A stretch of 64,000 nt of DNA. Origin: Nepenthes gracilis (Eukaryota > Streptophyta > Magnoliopsida > Caryophyllales > Nepenthaceae). A program made the position numbers and the translations under genes. This document shows, in pieces, positions 11,809-25,135 of this stretch (its first letter is position 1; every line of letters begins with the position of its first letter). The notes under the pieces were generated by a model that saw only the letters and a list, made by a program, of their open reading frames with translations, made no database searches and was not told where the DNA came from. The stretch is taken from assembly GCA_033239525.1 (NCBI GenBank), contig BSYO01000016.1:7079045-7143044 (forward strand), read 5' to 3'.

Positions 11809-11974
11809 CTGTACGAATTCGACTCCGCTTCTGGGGGTAATGATCACCGGAACGGAGACGGGAGCTCGGGATTCCGGAATCGATCCTAATTCTGGAATAG
11901 CAGAGAGAGGACGAATGCAATTCAGGCGGGAGGAGAGAGAAACACAGCGAAACGGGTCTCTTGGGAATACGCAT
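11809..11974 (-). CDS. HAD-superfamily 5'-nucleotidase, exon 1 (N-terminal presequence)
   Basis: The start codon at 11974 opens a frame beginning MRIPKRPVSLCFSLLPPE. It is rich in Arg and Ser and poor in acidic residues for its first part, which resembles an organelle-targeting presequence. It ends with ...RIRT plus one nucleotide at the donor ACAG|GTTTG, and splicing completes a Gly codon in phase with exon 2. A competing overlapping frame (11803-12033) is out of phase with exon 2 and lacks an ATG, so I rejected it. If this start is wrong, an internal Met in exon 2 (about 8652) is the alternative and would remove the presequence. Targeting is inference only. Confidence 0.7.
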
Positions 11975-11981
11975 GTTGAAT

Positions 11982-12026
11982 TTAAAGAGACATGGCGGAA
12001 TAATACCGTTGGAGTGGGAGATGCAT
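11982..12026 (-). promoter_or_regulatory. 14-codon upstream ORF in the nucleotidase leader
   Basis: On the minus strand an ATG at 12026 opens a 14-codon frame (MHLPLQRYYSAMSL) that stops at 11982, only 7 nt before the main ATG at 11974. If the transcript starts upstream of 12026, this uORF would be met first by scanning ribosomes and could lower translation of the main frame. Presence in the mRNA is not shown. Confidence 0.5.
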
Positions 12027-12450
12027 ATGACACAGAATCAGATGCCCGAAGCGTCGCCGCCGGTGGCTGGAGAGAAAGATTCTGCGTGTTTTACTACTTT
12101 TTTTAGCCTAATTATCATCGCTGGAGAGATAGCAATTTAGGAAAAATCGAAAGTAGAACAATTAGATATGCGATGGATTTGTTCTTATTCCGGAATATTG
12201 AGACTTTCATGGATTCCATTATGATCCTTTCAATTCTTCTTCATTTTTCGTTTTCAGCGACGTCCAATTGGCTGGTTGGCCTCCAGCTGTTGCGAGGCAA
12301 CACAAAAAGCTTAGCTAGCTTTTAGAGGGAGAGAGGGAGGCAGAGACAGCGCGCTTAAAGGCGAAGGTGCGCCCCGTGGAGAGGTAGAGTAAAGTGGTAG
12401 AGAGGTTTTGCGTGCGGGGATTGCTTGTGCCGGAAACAATGGTGATGGAA
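12027..12450 (-). promoter_or_regulatory. 5' leader and proximal promoter region of the nucleotidase gene
   Basis: This region directly upstream of the gene is less AT-rich than its surroundings. It contains CCAATTGGC (around 12266), a CCAAT-type box on both strands, and CT/GA-rich tracts near 12325-12345. No convincing TATA box is seen at the usual distance, which is common for housekeeping plant genes. The transcription start is not identified. Confidence 0.4.
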
Positions 12451-14270
12451 GGTTTTAAAAAGCTCGTCGCCGATTTCATTCGCATGATTGTTTATCAGTT
12501 TTTGAAAAGAAAATTACTTCTCTGTTATCTCTATTTTGGGCATAATCTTTTTTTATAAATTAATGACTATCACAGTCATTAATAAGTCAGCTTGAATTTA
12601 ATATATAAGCTCAACAGACTAACCATTTTGACTCTAGATAAATAATAATAATAAAATTAATTTATCTTCATTTTACATAATAATAAAATGCAAAAAAAAT
12701 TATTAAAAATTGATATTAAAATTTCAAATTAATCTTCATTTTACATATTTTACTGTTTGAGTTAACATCATATATATAGTTTCATATAACTTAAAATATG
12801 GTCAATTAACTGGAATCTTACATAAACTATTTATTCTAAAATATGAGTTGATGATAAATTTTGGGGAAGCAAAAAACAGTAATAGAAGTGGAAAAAGTAG
12901 GAAGTTAATCATACACTTCTTTATAGGTCCAACATCAATTTTGACTAACCTAAACCTACCGGTATTGGGTTGAGATTAATATAACAAGCTAGGTTATAAG
13001 AGATTAAACTGTCAATTATACGGCCAAAAGATTAGACTTTCATTAGTTGGCTCAAATTAAAAATTTGATTAATAAATTTGATGACTCAGTGATTGAATGA
13101 TTAAGCAACCAAATAAATCAAAAAAATCAAAATATGATTGCTTTTAAAAGTTGGCCAATGTAGACTAGAAGATATTGAGTCAAAGAAGACAAACTGTCAA
13201 GTTGCTGAGTTATTTATCTATTCATCAATCAAGTCAAACAATTAAATCAAAACAACTAGACTTGTTGATCAAAGTCAAAAATTCCAACAGTTAAACGCAT
13301 TCTTCTTACATAATGTTTGAAATTATCCATTAAATCTCCATCCATAAACATAATTATTTAATCTTGAACTTAAGTCGTCTAAAAGTTACCTACTAAGTGA
13401 TATTATGACACGACAATTAATTCTGAAAACACTAACTCTTCAAAAAAAATTAACCATTAAGTAATTATCAATAACTCCTTAGAAGAAAAATTATTAGTTA
13501 TGGTAGGTTTCTTAGCAAGCCAAAGAATGGGCCATGCACCCTATGAGTACAAAACCCCTTAACCCACTAAGGGCGTATTGATATCTAAGGAGATCTTGCA
13601 AACTTGTAATATAATAACCTAAAAATACAACTATAATGTATGAATATTAAAATATTATTTAATTATAATTAATTTAACATTTAAATTGATGAATTTTTAA
13701 AGTTAAGCAGATTTTTGAGTCAAAAATTAAGTTTCAAATTGAAATAAATTAAGTCGAGTGGTGTTTAATATATACTTGACCCGTATATCAATGAGTTTTA
13801 GATAAAATATCTATAAATATAGTGTGGTTAAATAATATATGTGTATATTTAGACTAGAATATTAACAATTAATGGGTGTTTGAAAGATGCTCATGTGTGG
13901 CACAAATTATACGTCAATGCCTTATTTGTAACTGACTGGCACTCATATACTAATAAATAATCTCACTGACCAATTTTAATTTGTTTCTACTAAATATTTG
14001 ATAGAATAGAGAGAAATAGAAGAGAAAAGGAGAGAGATGGAGAAAGAGAAATAAGAAGAATGATTTAAGGTAAAATGAAGTAATTTTTGGATAAAATTAA
14101 ATGAGTATAAGTATATCTAAACTATTTATTCTTTTATTATTATTCTTTTTTAGTAAATAATGTATATATTGAGATAAGGAGTTTATTCAATATATATTCT
14201 AAGTCTAGGTCATATACAACCTTAAAATTAAAGTATATAAGTTAAGGTATACCTCAAGCTTCACATTATA
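12451..14270. other. AT-rich intergenic DNA
   Basis: Long A/T tracts and no open frame with recognisable protein similarity. I see no complete mobile element, RNA gene or structured repeat here. Confidence 0.5.
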
Positions 14271-14523
14271 TGTCATGCAAATAAAATAAAAAATAGATAT
14301 AATCAAATTTAGTTCTAACTAATATATGTTAAAGACAGACTCCATCTAGCTATGATAGATCTGTTGCATTGGTTCCGCTCAATGAAAGTTGTTTCTAACT
14401 TATGTCTAACTGTTCTTTTGATCAGATTAACTATGTCTTATCCTTCGGTGAAAAGTTTTGAAAAGTTCGCCGATTGTACTCTCGCCAAATAAAGTACACT
14501 GTAACTGCTAGTGTGATTCGAAG

Positions 14524-16799
14524 TGTCACGTTTCAAGAACACAATATACGTATGTTAAAAATAAAATCTAAAATAAGATATTCTATTAATTACAAAAACT
14601 GAATTTGGGCGTGATAATCCATACATATATAGGACTCAACATAATAAAATTCGTACAAGACCCCATCGGATATAAATCCAGACAAACATAATATATGATC
14701 TACTATTCAAATATCACAAGGGAGGTATCCAAATATAACATCAACTCATCAATATAAAGTAATAATTTAAATATATCTCATACAAAGATTAGGACCCTTA
14801 TCCAGCCATAAACAATAACCATAATATATCATTGAAATCAGAAATATACCAAATATAAACATCTCCATTCATTGATAGAAACATGTTGAGTCAAATCATG
14901 TTCAAACTTCTAAAGGGATAAAATATGAAAACGTAAGCAGAGAGCTCAGCAAATATTATCAGATATATATAAAATAGGGTATATAAATTAGAGAAATGGA
15001 TATCATATAACAACCATGTAAAATAAAACACAATATCCGTGAAATCTCTGAAAATTGAAGAGATATCTCATACTAAATTATTATCCGTATCAAACAGTCC
15101 ATCCGGAACATAATTATAACAAATAGCAATCTAGTTAAATCTCATAGACGATATCATATCGTAAGATCCGAGGTCACATCACATAATCGCAATCGTACCA
15201 CATCTGTGTGGGACACATACTATCGTCCGGATCCAAATCTCATATCTCATATACTAAAATTAAAGGAAATACCAGAACCAAAACATATAATTATAAAACA
15301 TGTTCCGGGGCTTAACACATCAATACATAAGAGACATTCCTATCGTCTATTCGTGGGCCAAATCACGTATCTTAAATCATAATTCACGTAAATACATGCA
15401 GAAATATAAAGTATGCGCGAAATTAGAGAATTAAAGATTAATAATACTAACTTGAGAAATGGTTACCCTCGTTTGATAATCATGACTATATCGACTACGA
15501 TTTAAGTTAGCAGCTCAAGGCTAGGCTAGGGTTTAGGCCAGCAGCTTTAAGTCATCTATATACTTTATCTCCTATAGATTAGGAACTTGCTTACTGTATT
15601 TTTCGCCCGCAGTTTTGGGTATAACCTCAAATTTTGTTATACATATTAGGACGTCTGAATATATTATTCTATTAATTACTTACAATTGTTCTCATTTAAA
15701 TATACAGTGGGGTAGATCAACTACAACAAAGCTTGCATTCCTACCGACAAAAGGGAGATCACAAATTACATACGTCCCCGTCGGCACTAAGCCTCCCGTA
15801 GGGAACAGTACCAAATATCTCATACCTCGGATCACATATAACAACCTATCGTGTCTCAGACCGCCATGGTCCTGTAGTGACCCTATCCCCGACAACATGC
15901 ATGTGGACAAAATGTATGGTCTAGTTCATGGTTTCATAATATACGGATACACAAATATACATATATACCATTTGGATATCCAAAAATCCTACAAATTATG
16001 AACACTAGTGTAAAATCATCGAACAACCAGTAAAACATATATGCATGTACAAAATAAACAGATAAAATGTATAAAAAATAATATGCATGTTAGTAAAATC
16101 TTTAAATAGTGGTCAAACCTTATCAGATATGAAATCGGACTAATGATAGGGCTGGATGATACTTTTCTCAACTTTATTCTAAGCAAATTTGCCAAAAGGA
16201 TACTCTAAAGTACCCAAATTGGATGATTCTCTCTCCTGTCGGCATGTCACCCATGCACTGACCCCCTTCTCTCTCCTCTACGCGACTCTCTTCCGCACAC
16301 GCCGCCTCACCCGCAACCACCGCTATATCTCCTGCTAGCTGCCGCCGCCTCTACCTCCCATCGCGGCCAATGACCTTCCCCAATGAGCTCTCTCTTTCCT
16401 CGCCGCATGCGTCGCTTGCTCATTTGCCCCTTTCTCTCTCTTTGCGTGACTTCCTTCTTCACCAAAATTAGGATTTTTAACCAATTTCCTTCAAAATCCA
16501 TATATGCAAATAACAATTCAATATCAATAAAAAGAATAAAATAATTTACTTGCCTCAATTTCTTCCGATGATGGCTTCTCCTTCGACCCATGCGGTCGCT
16601 CCTCTGCTGCGCCACCCACCGACACACCGCCTCCTTTTCTTTCTTTTTCTCTTCTTCCTCTCCTTCCTTCCTTCTTCTCCTCCTTCCCTCTGCGTACGAA
16701 ACCCTTCCCCTCTCTTTCTCTTCCTCTCTCTCTTCCATCTCCCCATTCTTCTCTTCTTTTTCCTCCTCTCTCCCTGATCCCCTGATTCATTTTTTTTCC

Positions 16800-16858
<59 letters not shown>

Positions 16859-17049
16859 TTTTTATTTTACTTTTCTTTTATTCCAAAATTTAATATATAA
16901 TTCCTCTACAGAGTGGTACTACGGGAGCAACTCCACAATTCCGATCATTCCTCAAAGTTTCATAATATTTAATTAATTTTTATTACATCTATATTACCCA
17001 AAATAATAAATAATTTCAATTAAATCGAATAAAAATTCAAGATATTACA
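14524..17049 (-). mobile_element. Solo gypsy-type LTR inside LINE copy 1
   Basis: The 2,526-bp segment starts TGTCACG and ends GATATTACA. It is flanked by a perfect 5-bp duplication, CGAAG (14519-14523 and 17050-17054). There is no coding capacity. It has the same size and layout as the solo LTR at 40670-43189, including a CT-rich block (16230-16790) and GAG|GCAAGT on the minus strand at 16548-16556. The orientation is taken from those signals. Confidence 0.9.
16802..16855. repeat. (TTA)n microsatellite
   Basis: About 18 uninterrupted TTA trinucleotides within the solo LTR. It is a likely length-variable marker. Confidence 0.95.
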
Positions 17050-17055
17050 CGAAGG

Positions 17056-20000
17056 GAGTATGTTTGATATTCTTTACCTTTCATTTGAGAGCAGCTCATG
17101 TTATGTTTGAGTTTTAGTCGTTATACAACCAACTAGTTCCCACCTGGCGATGCATTATCCCTCACATGCCATTTGAAAAGGGGCATCTAAAAAATAAGTG
17201 ATCATGGCTTTCAATCTCATTGTTGTAAAGTGTACATGCATTAAGTTGTTGAATGAAGGTGTTGATATGGTCCAAAGTGCTTAATTTCCTCCGAATAGCC
17301 AACTATAGAATAAAGGCATGTGTTGGGATATGTTGAGGGCCCCAAATAAAATAACACCACACCATTTTGTCTTTAAAACCTTGGAATATTTTGTAAGCAA
17401 ATTTTACCGTGAAAACATCAGTTTGATTATCACACCATTTGATTACTTCTTTTCGAGATGCATTCGAATAATAAATTGGCTTGTTGCCCAAAATGCTAGC
17501 CATCTCTATATCAACTAATTGGGTCACTTTCACGTTCTATGACTAATGATATCCTAAACTTTAGCATCCCAAGATAATCTAGTGACAGTCATCAGTCTCT
17601 CCAAGTATTTATCGCAAAGTGGCGCAACAGGTGCTAATTGTCAGTCCATAGGAAAGTCCCAACACCATATCAATGTGATGGCATATCTTGAGCCAAAGAG
17701 CGGGGTGCAGTTTTATTATCTTGTTCTAACTTCATGCCACCGAGTCAAGAGCTTTGATGGTTTATGTACATCTGTCTTTTAATCTGATAGGTGTGAATCC
17801 ATGAATACCATACAAAAGTAGGATCTTTGGTGACGACTTTCCATAGAATGAGACTTATTAATACCTTATTAGAAGCGAGAAGGTTTTTAAATCCCAAACC
17901 ACCTTCATCCTTTGCAATACAAATGTCCTCCCGTGCTACTTTTGATGCAGTTTTTCCTTTAATGGAACCATGCCAAAGAAATCAACAAATGTAATACTCT
18001 ATCTTCTGTAGCACAACTTTAGGTAAAATGAAGATCAAAGCCTAATAGAGGTGAATTGTTGATAAAATGAAAGAAATAAGTTGGAACCGGCCACCAAAGG
18101 ACAACCATCTATTCTTTCAAAATGTCACCCTCCTCACCACTTTGTCCAGAAGGGATTTACAATCTTTCTTTGAGAGCTAAGTGGTAATGAGTGGGATACC
18201 AAATATCGCACTAGGAGTTCCCCTGTTTGTAACTCATGATATTTTTGATATCCTATACGGTATTCTCATCTATGGTACATATAAATAATGTGCTTTCATC
18301 TCTATTTGCTGAAAGTCCTAAAAGTAGTTCGAATTTCTTAAGGCAACCATCAAGTAGTCTTATAGAATTTGCATCCGCCTTAGAGAAGAGAAGAAGATTA
18401 TTGACAAAGCCAAGCATCACTGTTCGAGTTCGATCATATTTCCAATGGCATTTGAAGTTGTTATTCTGACAAGCCTTTTTTTTAATAATATCATAAAGAA
18501 TTTCCATAACCAACACAAAGAGGTGTAGCGTTAATGGATCACCCTGTCTAGATCCCTTTGCTCCCTTAAAGAATCCAATTAATTCTCCATTAATGTTAAT
18601 AGAGAAGGTTGTGGTGGTAATACATTGATAAATCCAAGTGACCATTTGAGGAGGGGAGCCCATCTATTCCAAAGTAGCAATCAGAAAATCTCATTAAATT
18701 AAATTATATGCTTTCATTAGGTCCACCTTTATAGTACATCGGGGAACACCCTTGCTAAAATGGTACTTCTGAAGTAATTAATAAGCGAGTAGAATATGGT
18801 CACCAATATGCCTTTTCGCCACAAAGGCAGTTTGGCAATGATCAACCAAATATGGGAGTGTAGATTTAATATAGTTGGCTATAATCTTCAAAATAATTTT
18901 GTAAATGACATTACACATAAAATAGGCCTAAAGTCAGATATCTTGGAGTAGGACATCACATTTTGAACCAAGCTAATGATAGTAGTATTGACTTGCTTGA
19001 GGAGCTTTCCATGCTGAAAAAAATCCTAAATCACCTTAATAATCAAAAGACCCACAATGTGCTATACCTATGTAAAGAACTTGGACGAGAGCTCATCTAG
19101 ACCAGGTGATTTGCAATCATCTATGAATAACAAAGATCACTAAACCTCCTCAGCACTCACCGAGCAGCAAAGAGACTATCGAGGGTTTTCAATAATAGTA
19201 CGCAAGATGAACAGGAGAAGTCTTTCTTTATCAAATGGAGTATTAGCACAACCCCTCCCCAAAATTCGTCTAAAGTGAGCAACTATCAATTGCTGAATCT
19301 CATCTAGGTTGCTAATAGATGTGCCATCCTCTTTAACCAAGGAGAGGATCCTATTACAATTACAATTCCCTATGACTGAACGGAAAAGAACTTGGTGCAT
19401 TGGTCACCCTCTTGGAGCCATTTGAGCTTAGCCTTCTGCTGAATAAAATCAAGTTCCCACCTCAAGGCACGGCAGTAGGCAATTTTGCATTTCTCCTCCT
19501 CATCAGCTTCCATTCTATTTGGATGATAAAAATTAGCCTTTGGGCGTTCCTTCAACGCCTTCCGCGATCTGACTACCTCCTCCAAAACATTACCAACTTG
19601 AGCATTCAAACTTTTTAAAAGTCTTCATGCATTCATCAACTTGGCTATAAGCTGGTATATTAGAATGCCTTGCATCTCACCCTACTAGGCCTCACAAACA
19701 ACATTGAGGAATTGATGATGCTTGGTGAAAAATTATTGTATCATTCCTCGACCGATCCATGGTCACCAAGGAAAGAACATACGGAGAATGGTCTGATATT
19801 CTTGTCGGGAAAAAGAAGGCTTTATATGTGTCAAACTCTGATAGCTAAGTGCCATTTACAAAAATTCTATCTAGTTTCTTGTAAATATGAACTATTTCAT
19901 CTCTTCTATCATTCTAAATATAGAAGGCACTACCATAATATACGTCATTTAAATCACAGTCAGTCAGATGTTGATTCAAATCCATGAAGCTCCTAACATT

Positions 20001-20470
20001 TCAGCTACCACCCAATCCTTTAGAAGGTGATCTAATTGCATTAAAATCCCCTAAAGCAACCTACAGCACCTCAAAAACCTGATCACTTATAACTCAAAGG
20101 CTATTCCAAAGAACACGCTGATCAATCTCCTAATTCGACCCATAAATAAATGAAACATAGAAGATCTTATAGTCAACTTTGTTACGGACTTTGCAGTGAA
20201 TAAATTAATCCTCTTTGGAGAGGATATCTAGATCCACCATTTCTCTATCCCAACCAACCCATATATGGCCTATAGACATTGCAAAATAATTCATAACCCA
20301 ATTCCAACTAGGCATTAATTTCTTGACTATCTGCTCAGTATTACTCTCTCTTATATTTTAACTCATCCAACAATGGAGCTTCACAATGAAAAGATGAATT
20401 GTCTAACCTCGTGATCTTTGATTCGGCCATTAAGCCCATAGACATTCTAGTATGCGATACTAATCATGAG
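17056..20470 (-). pseudogene. LINE copy 1 ORF2: endonuclease and reverse transcriptase remnant
   Basis: Near 20400-20460 the endonuclease start appears as NVYGLNGRIKDHEVRQ after a stop (expected WN-RGLN). Then come FIQQKAKLKWLQEGDQCTKF (about 19400-19450), GNCNCNRILSLVKEDG, an RT fragment at 18253-18663 with WIYQCITTTTFS and GSRQGDPL, and FVNNLLLFS where the family has (Y/F)ADD. The C-terminal part at 17303-17533 includes the VKFAYKIFQ region. The catalytic box is lost and frames are broken, so it is inactive. Confidence 0.85.
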
Positions 20471-20699
20471 GATGAACAAAAAGGAAATCTTTTCTTTTAG
20501 ACCCCTTTGATTTTTTCAATATTGATTTTAGCAGTTTATTCTTGCTTGGAGGAACCTCCCACGTTGAGGATAAGGGTGTATTGGAGGTTGTAAATTGAAC
20601 AACAGAACCCCCCCGAAGTTAGGAAATCTTTAACGTACTAGACTGCTAGCTTTCAATGTCATCCAACCCCTACTCCCCATTAGGATCTAGCACCTGCTC

Positions 20700-22441
20700 C
20701 ATCTAATTCCTATTGTCCATCTCTTGAATTGGGGAAACTCTTGCTTCAAATGAAGTAAGGATATTCTTTGGCCTGCCATTCAATAAACCCAATTCAATGG
20801 AGGTCACCATTGGTTTCATATCAGAAGTAGGAGGCATAGTGGTCGTAGCATTAGTAGCTGTAGGAGTTTCAATGATAGGCAACCTCCCATGCTCACAAGG
20901 AGAAGAAATTGAGACTAAAGCTTTAGCTGAAAGACCATTTGAGGAGCACACTTTATCGCTGTATTGGAGGGTTGCAAAAGAATTAGCAGTAGGCAGCACA
21001 TTATCCATAGCATGGGGGCTGTTATCTGCTGAGTAATGCATAATTTCCTTTATACACGATTTAGCCTTGTACACACGGGTATCTGGAAGCTATCGACCCA
21101 TAGGACGATATATCCTCTTTGACTTGCACCGGGTATTATTATGACCAATGTGCTCACAAATGCCACACCAAATGGGCTTCCATTGATAATTAATATCCAC
21201 CTCCACAATTTGTGGCTTCACTACTTCTGAACATCACCCTGTGTTCAACTGAACTTTTGAAGGTAGAGAAACAGTAGCTTCTACCTCCACACATACTTTG
21301 GCGAAATTCATATGCTCCATTCCAGTAGTTTGGCATCCAGCTGAATTAGTTTTCCTATAGTGCTCCAATCTAGCTAAAACTCAAAGGGGTCCAAATTTTC
21401 ATAGGCACATTAATTAAATTGATCCAAATTGGAAACGTTTTATATTTCTCCTTAGACAACAACATCTTTGGTTTCCATCGTTTAAAAAATAAGATTCTCC
21501 CCGCAAACGCCTAAGGACCATTCGCCAGGCAATTATCCATCATCTCATTGGAGGAGAAGTGAAAGAAGAAGAAACCATTATCATTTCCAACCACATAACT
21601 TATTTCAAATCTTGCCTATATTTTTTGAGTAATAGAATTCACAATGTGAAAATTAAGAGGTTTTTTATAAAAGTACCCAACTAATGTGGCACCCTAAACC
21701 TCCTCTACCGGTTAAAGCACCTCACTAGTGTGTGTAATTTCCACAATATCACCATCAAATTTTTGCGGGAGAAAGTATTGAAGAGCCAAGCTACCTAAAG
21801 ACCCTTCCTTTTTAACAATTGAGGACCAAGAAGGCTTATTAATGTCCTCTAACCCCACATGAGAGTTAACCTTTTGGAAAGCGCATAAGGATCCAATCTT
21901 CCCAACAGGGGAGATTGAATACCATATACAGAAGATCCCAAATCATGTGAAGAGCACAAGGATTCGGCCTTGCCAACTGAAGGAGATTGCTTACCATATA
22001 CGGAAAATACCATATCTGTATCTATTTCCAAAGAAAGCTAGGACGCCGCCTTAGAAAGTTGAGAGCTTTCAGCCAAAGTCCATGAAAATCCAGGCATTCC
22101 ACTGGAAGAAGATGGTGCACCCGCAGAACTATCTAGATGTAGTTGTCCATGCACCGAACCGTCCATGTCAACAATAACACCATCTGAAGCCTTTGGACTC
22201 ACAGGAGGTTTTTCACACCCACATTAGGAGCATAACTAAAGCACCTGGATTCCATGCCATTCTCTACAGAAAGGTGGTGGCTTTCATCATAAACTCTATG
22301 AGAAGGTAATAAAGGTGACAGCTTTAATTCTAGAGGAAGCTCCAACTTTACTAAAGGAAGGGAAGAATGGAAAACTAAAAGAGGGGGAAAGCAGTCAACT
22401 AAGGAAAGTGGTGGTGGAGATGAGACATCTAAGTTGAGCAA
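20700..22441 (-). pseudogene. LINE copy 1 ORF1 remnant (DUF4283-like, CCHC knuckle)
   Basis: The ORF1 core gives SLGSLALQYFLPQKFDGD, VGYFYKKPLNFHIVNSIT and VVGNDNGFFFFHFSSNEM. It leads to the zinc knuckle CGICEHIGHNNTRC at about 21126-21167, with all four ligands kept. A 120-codon linker (20703-21074) follows. The upstream part to 22441 is a Ser/Pro/Leu-rich N-terminal region. ORF1 proteins of this type bind element RNA. Stops interrupt the core. Confidence 0.75.
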
Positions 22442-22799
22442 AGTCTGTTCTGAAGAATGGAATAACAGTGTTAAAGGATGGAAGCAGGGGATGTGTGTTG
22501 AGAGAGGGGAATGCCTGACTCAGAGATAATGAGAGAATCTCGCATCAAGGCATCGGCATCTAACGGAAGGGGAGAAAGAGGATAAGGTAGAGTAGCTGGC
22601 TAGTGTGGAGGCCAGCCATAAGCTAGCAGTGTAAGGAAGAACTAGGGCAATGAAAGGAGGCACAATTCTACATAGAAGGGAGAGCTTCTCTCTCTAGAAT
22701 TCAAAAAGGATTTCTATAATTCTATTCTCTTTTATTGGTATTCACTTATGTTCTCTTTGAGTATTTCTTATTATAAATATTAATATATGTATGTTCTCT

Positions 22800-25135
22800 A
22801 TATATGTATGTTTTCTGACCCTTTCTAAGCGTCTCTCTCTTGCGGTCGCGGTCTACTTCATTTGGAAGGAATGTAACAACCGCATTTTTCAAAAATCTCC
22901 CCCACAAGACATCTCCCATACCTCTTCCCTGATAATGAATGTTGTCCGGAACAAATTGAAAACCTTCGTGAAAGCTGATAGATGCGTATCTCGGTCACAC
23001 CTGATTCGATGGAACTTATAAAAAAAATTTATGATGCTCGATTTTTTGAAAAAGGAAAAAAGAAAAAGAAAAAAGGAAAATAGGAAAAAAGAAAAGGAAA
23101 AAAGAAAGAAAAATCCATTTTATTTAGTTTGGTGCATGGTCACCCTCTTGGCTGCTAGCCTGCGGGGCTTGTACCAATCTCTTTTTGTCAACCTTCTTCG
23201 TTGCTTTGAGTTGCTTTGCCCATCTGCATCTGTATCGAAGTATGGAAACATGCCGATTGGATGGTGGGCTATCTTTTCCTTTATCTTCCCTTCTTTAATT
23301 TCTTTTTACTTTTATTTTTTTTTCCGTTTATTTTATTGACCATTTTCAGACTATGGTGAATAACAGAAAGAAGATTCAGGAATATGGAAGATTTAGAAAT
23401 TTAAATTTTGTGGCTTTTTCTGTTTTGGCTCACCGGGTCAGCCCATGGTTGGTTTTTTTGGGTTTTCTGCTGGCGCCCACTCTATGGTTTTTTCTTTCAC
23501 ACACACACACATTCACCCCCCCTCGTCCAAAAAGGAAAAAACCTAGACCGATGGTTTTGATGGCCATCCTCTGGATTTGGTGTCGGGTGAACTTGTCTGT
23601 TCCAACCTGGCTGATTCTAGGTTGAATAATGGAAAAGTGTTGATGCTAGTAATGGTTGATCAAAAGCTTGCTCAGTAGCCTAACGGTGCTAGGGGACCAA
23701 AATCTTGTGGAGAGTATACCCATTCTGCCTTTCTCTTATGTCTGAGGTCCTTACAGGATGTTCCTACTACTTTGCTGGGGTACTTGCGGCCTCATAAAAT
23801 GCTACCGATGCCCTGCAAACGGTTCCATGATTTGGGGCGACCGTGCCCACCCCTGTCAATCCGGTTGAGCAACCTCTGATGTGGTGGTTTTGTGAACTCG
23901 TGGCTGGTTGAGGCATAGCTGTTGCTGATGCAGCTACCTGCTCGGTGGAAATGCAATTGCCACTGATGCTTAGCTATTGGGTCGTGGTTGAATTTGCACC
24001 TGATGGATTGGCTGGTAGTGGTGTGGTAGGGACTGCTCTAGTGCTGCGGCCGTCTGGGCAGCAGTCCTTCAGATCCGGCCCTCTGGTCTGAAGCTTGCTG
24101 AAACATACTGCTGCTCCCAATGTAGTCCTTGCCGGGCTGTGAAGTTGATATCGGCTGTTGATGTTGAGTAATGGTGCTATGATCCAATTGCCCTCTGTTG
24201 TGCGAGAATCAGGTTGTAAAGCTGGGCCGGGATATCTTCCAACTGCCAAGGTACTTGGCTGATGATCATACCCCTAGCAGAAAATCTCAAATACTCAAAG
24301 CCGCATTATGTGCCACTGGGCTGTGCTCTTCTGTTTGCAATGAGGTTTTGTCTGATGAACTGGTTCAAAAATGAAGTAGAGGGCTGCTCAACCTGGAGAG
24401 ATATTGCTGTGGTGCTGAATTTAGATGTTGACAGATTGAAAGCTCCATTTATGCTATATTCTGCTGCAGCCCCAAATCAGCTTGGTGTTGATGATGCAGC
24501 TGATTCTAATTACTGAAGATTATTGAGATGCTAAATGTCTGCGAAGTGTATATGCTATGATCAGGGTGCTCTGATTCTGTATGAGAGGCAATGGGTACAA
24601 ACAGAGGTCTTTAACGGCCGAGATGACCTTCTGACCGAGATGACCTTTTCCGAAATGCAATTGGATAAGATAGTGCTTCATATCCGAGGTGGCTCTGGTG
24701 GATACTACACTTACTTTGAAGACTACGTGTTTAGTCGTTCTGTAGTTTGGAGCTGCTCATAGTGAAGCGATGATGTTGTCCGTGCATGTCTGTGATTAGG
24801 CCAAGGAGAACAGTTGGCAAGCTGCATGCTTAACCAGCCGTTACTTGCCGGTTTTTTCCTGCTGAAGCAATGCTCGAGGAGTATGTTTTAGCTTCTTTTG
24901 AAAACACAACCGAGTCTCAGGTTACTGATCACAGTGATGTATGTTTGGCTTGTGCCGATTTTCTTCCGACAAAGGGTGTTCTGTTTCAGGACTTGTTCTT
25001 TTTTTGTATTTATTTTGATGTTTGGGGTCAGCCCTCGCGCTTATGATTTTATTTCAAGTCGGAAAAATACTTGGAGTTAAATCATAGTTTGTAAATTTTT
25101 TTTTCTTTTAATACAATTAACTTACTTACCAAAAA
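22800..25135 (+). mobile_element. 5'-truncated LINE 3' end
   Basis: The frame 22791-23021 ends with LAVAVYFIWKECNNRIFQ and SRSHLIRWNL, the C-terminal end of plant L1 ORF2. It is followed by an A/G-rich tract (23040-23115) and about 2 kb without a recognisable protein. The right end has TTTCTTTTAATACAATTAAC then TTACTTACCAAAAAATATA, which looks like a LINE 3' tail with a short A-run decayed into TA repeats. The 2-kb middle is assigned by position only. Small frames at 23353-23625 and 24262-24762 are not recognised. Confidence 0.5.

Larger units (their letters stand above)
14280..22700 (-). mobile_element. L1-type LINE copy 1, split by a solo LTR
   Basis: The minus strand carries, from right to left, an ORF1 with a DUF4283-like core and CCHC knuckle, an endonuclease, a reverse transcriptase and a zf-RVT-like C-terminal part. 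The C-terminal part stops at 17056 and resumes at 14523 after the solo LTR (14524-17049): ITLAVTVYFIWRE-type coding sequence lies just left of the insertion. All frames contain stops or shifts. It is the same family as the plus-strand LINE at 25335-30263. Outer ends are approximate. Confidence 0.8.

Noticed and set aside
11803..12033. Alternative 76-codon first exon frame of the nucleotidase gene
   Set aside because: It starts with GTG rather than ATG, and its phase at the donor does not fit the exon 2 acceptor, while the frame from the ATG at 11974 fits exactly.
16307..16976. Several overlapping Arg/Glu/Lys- or Ser/Phe-rich frames on both strands
   Set aside because: They come from a CT/GA-rich tract and a TTA microsatellite within the solo LTR. 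Low complexity, with no domain.
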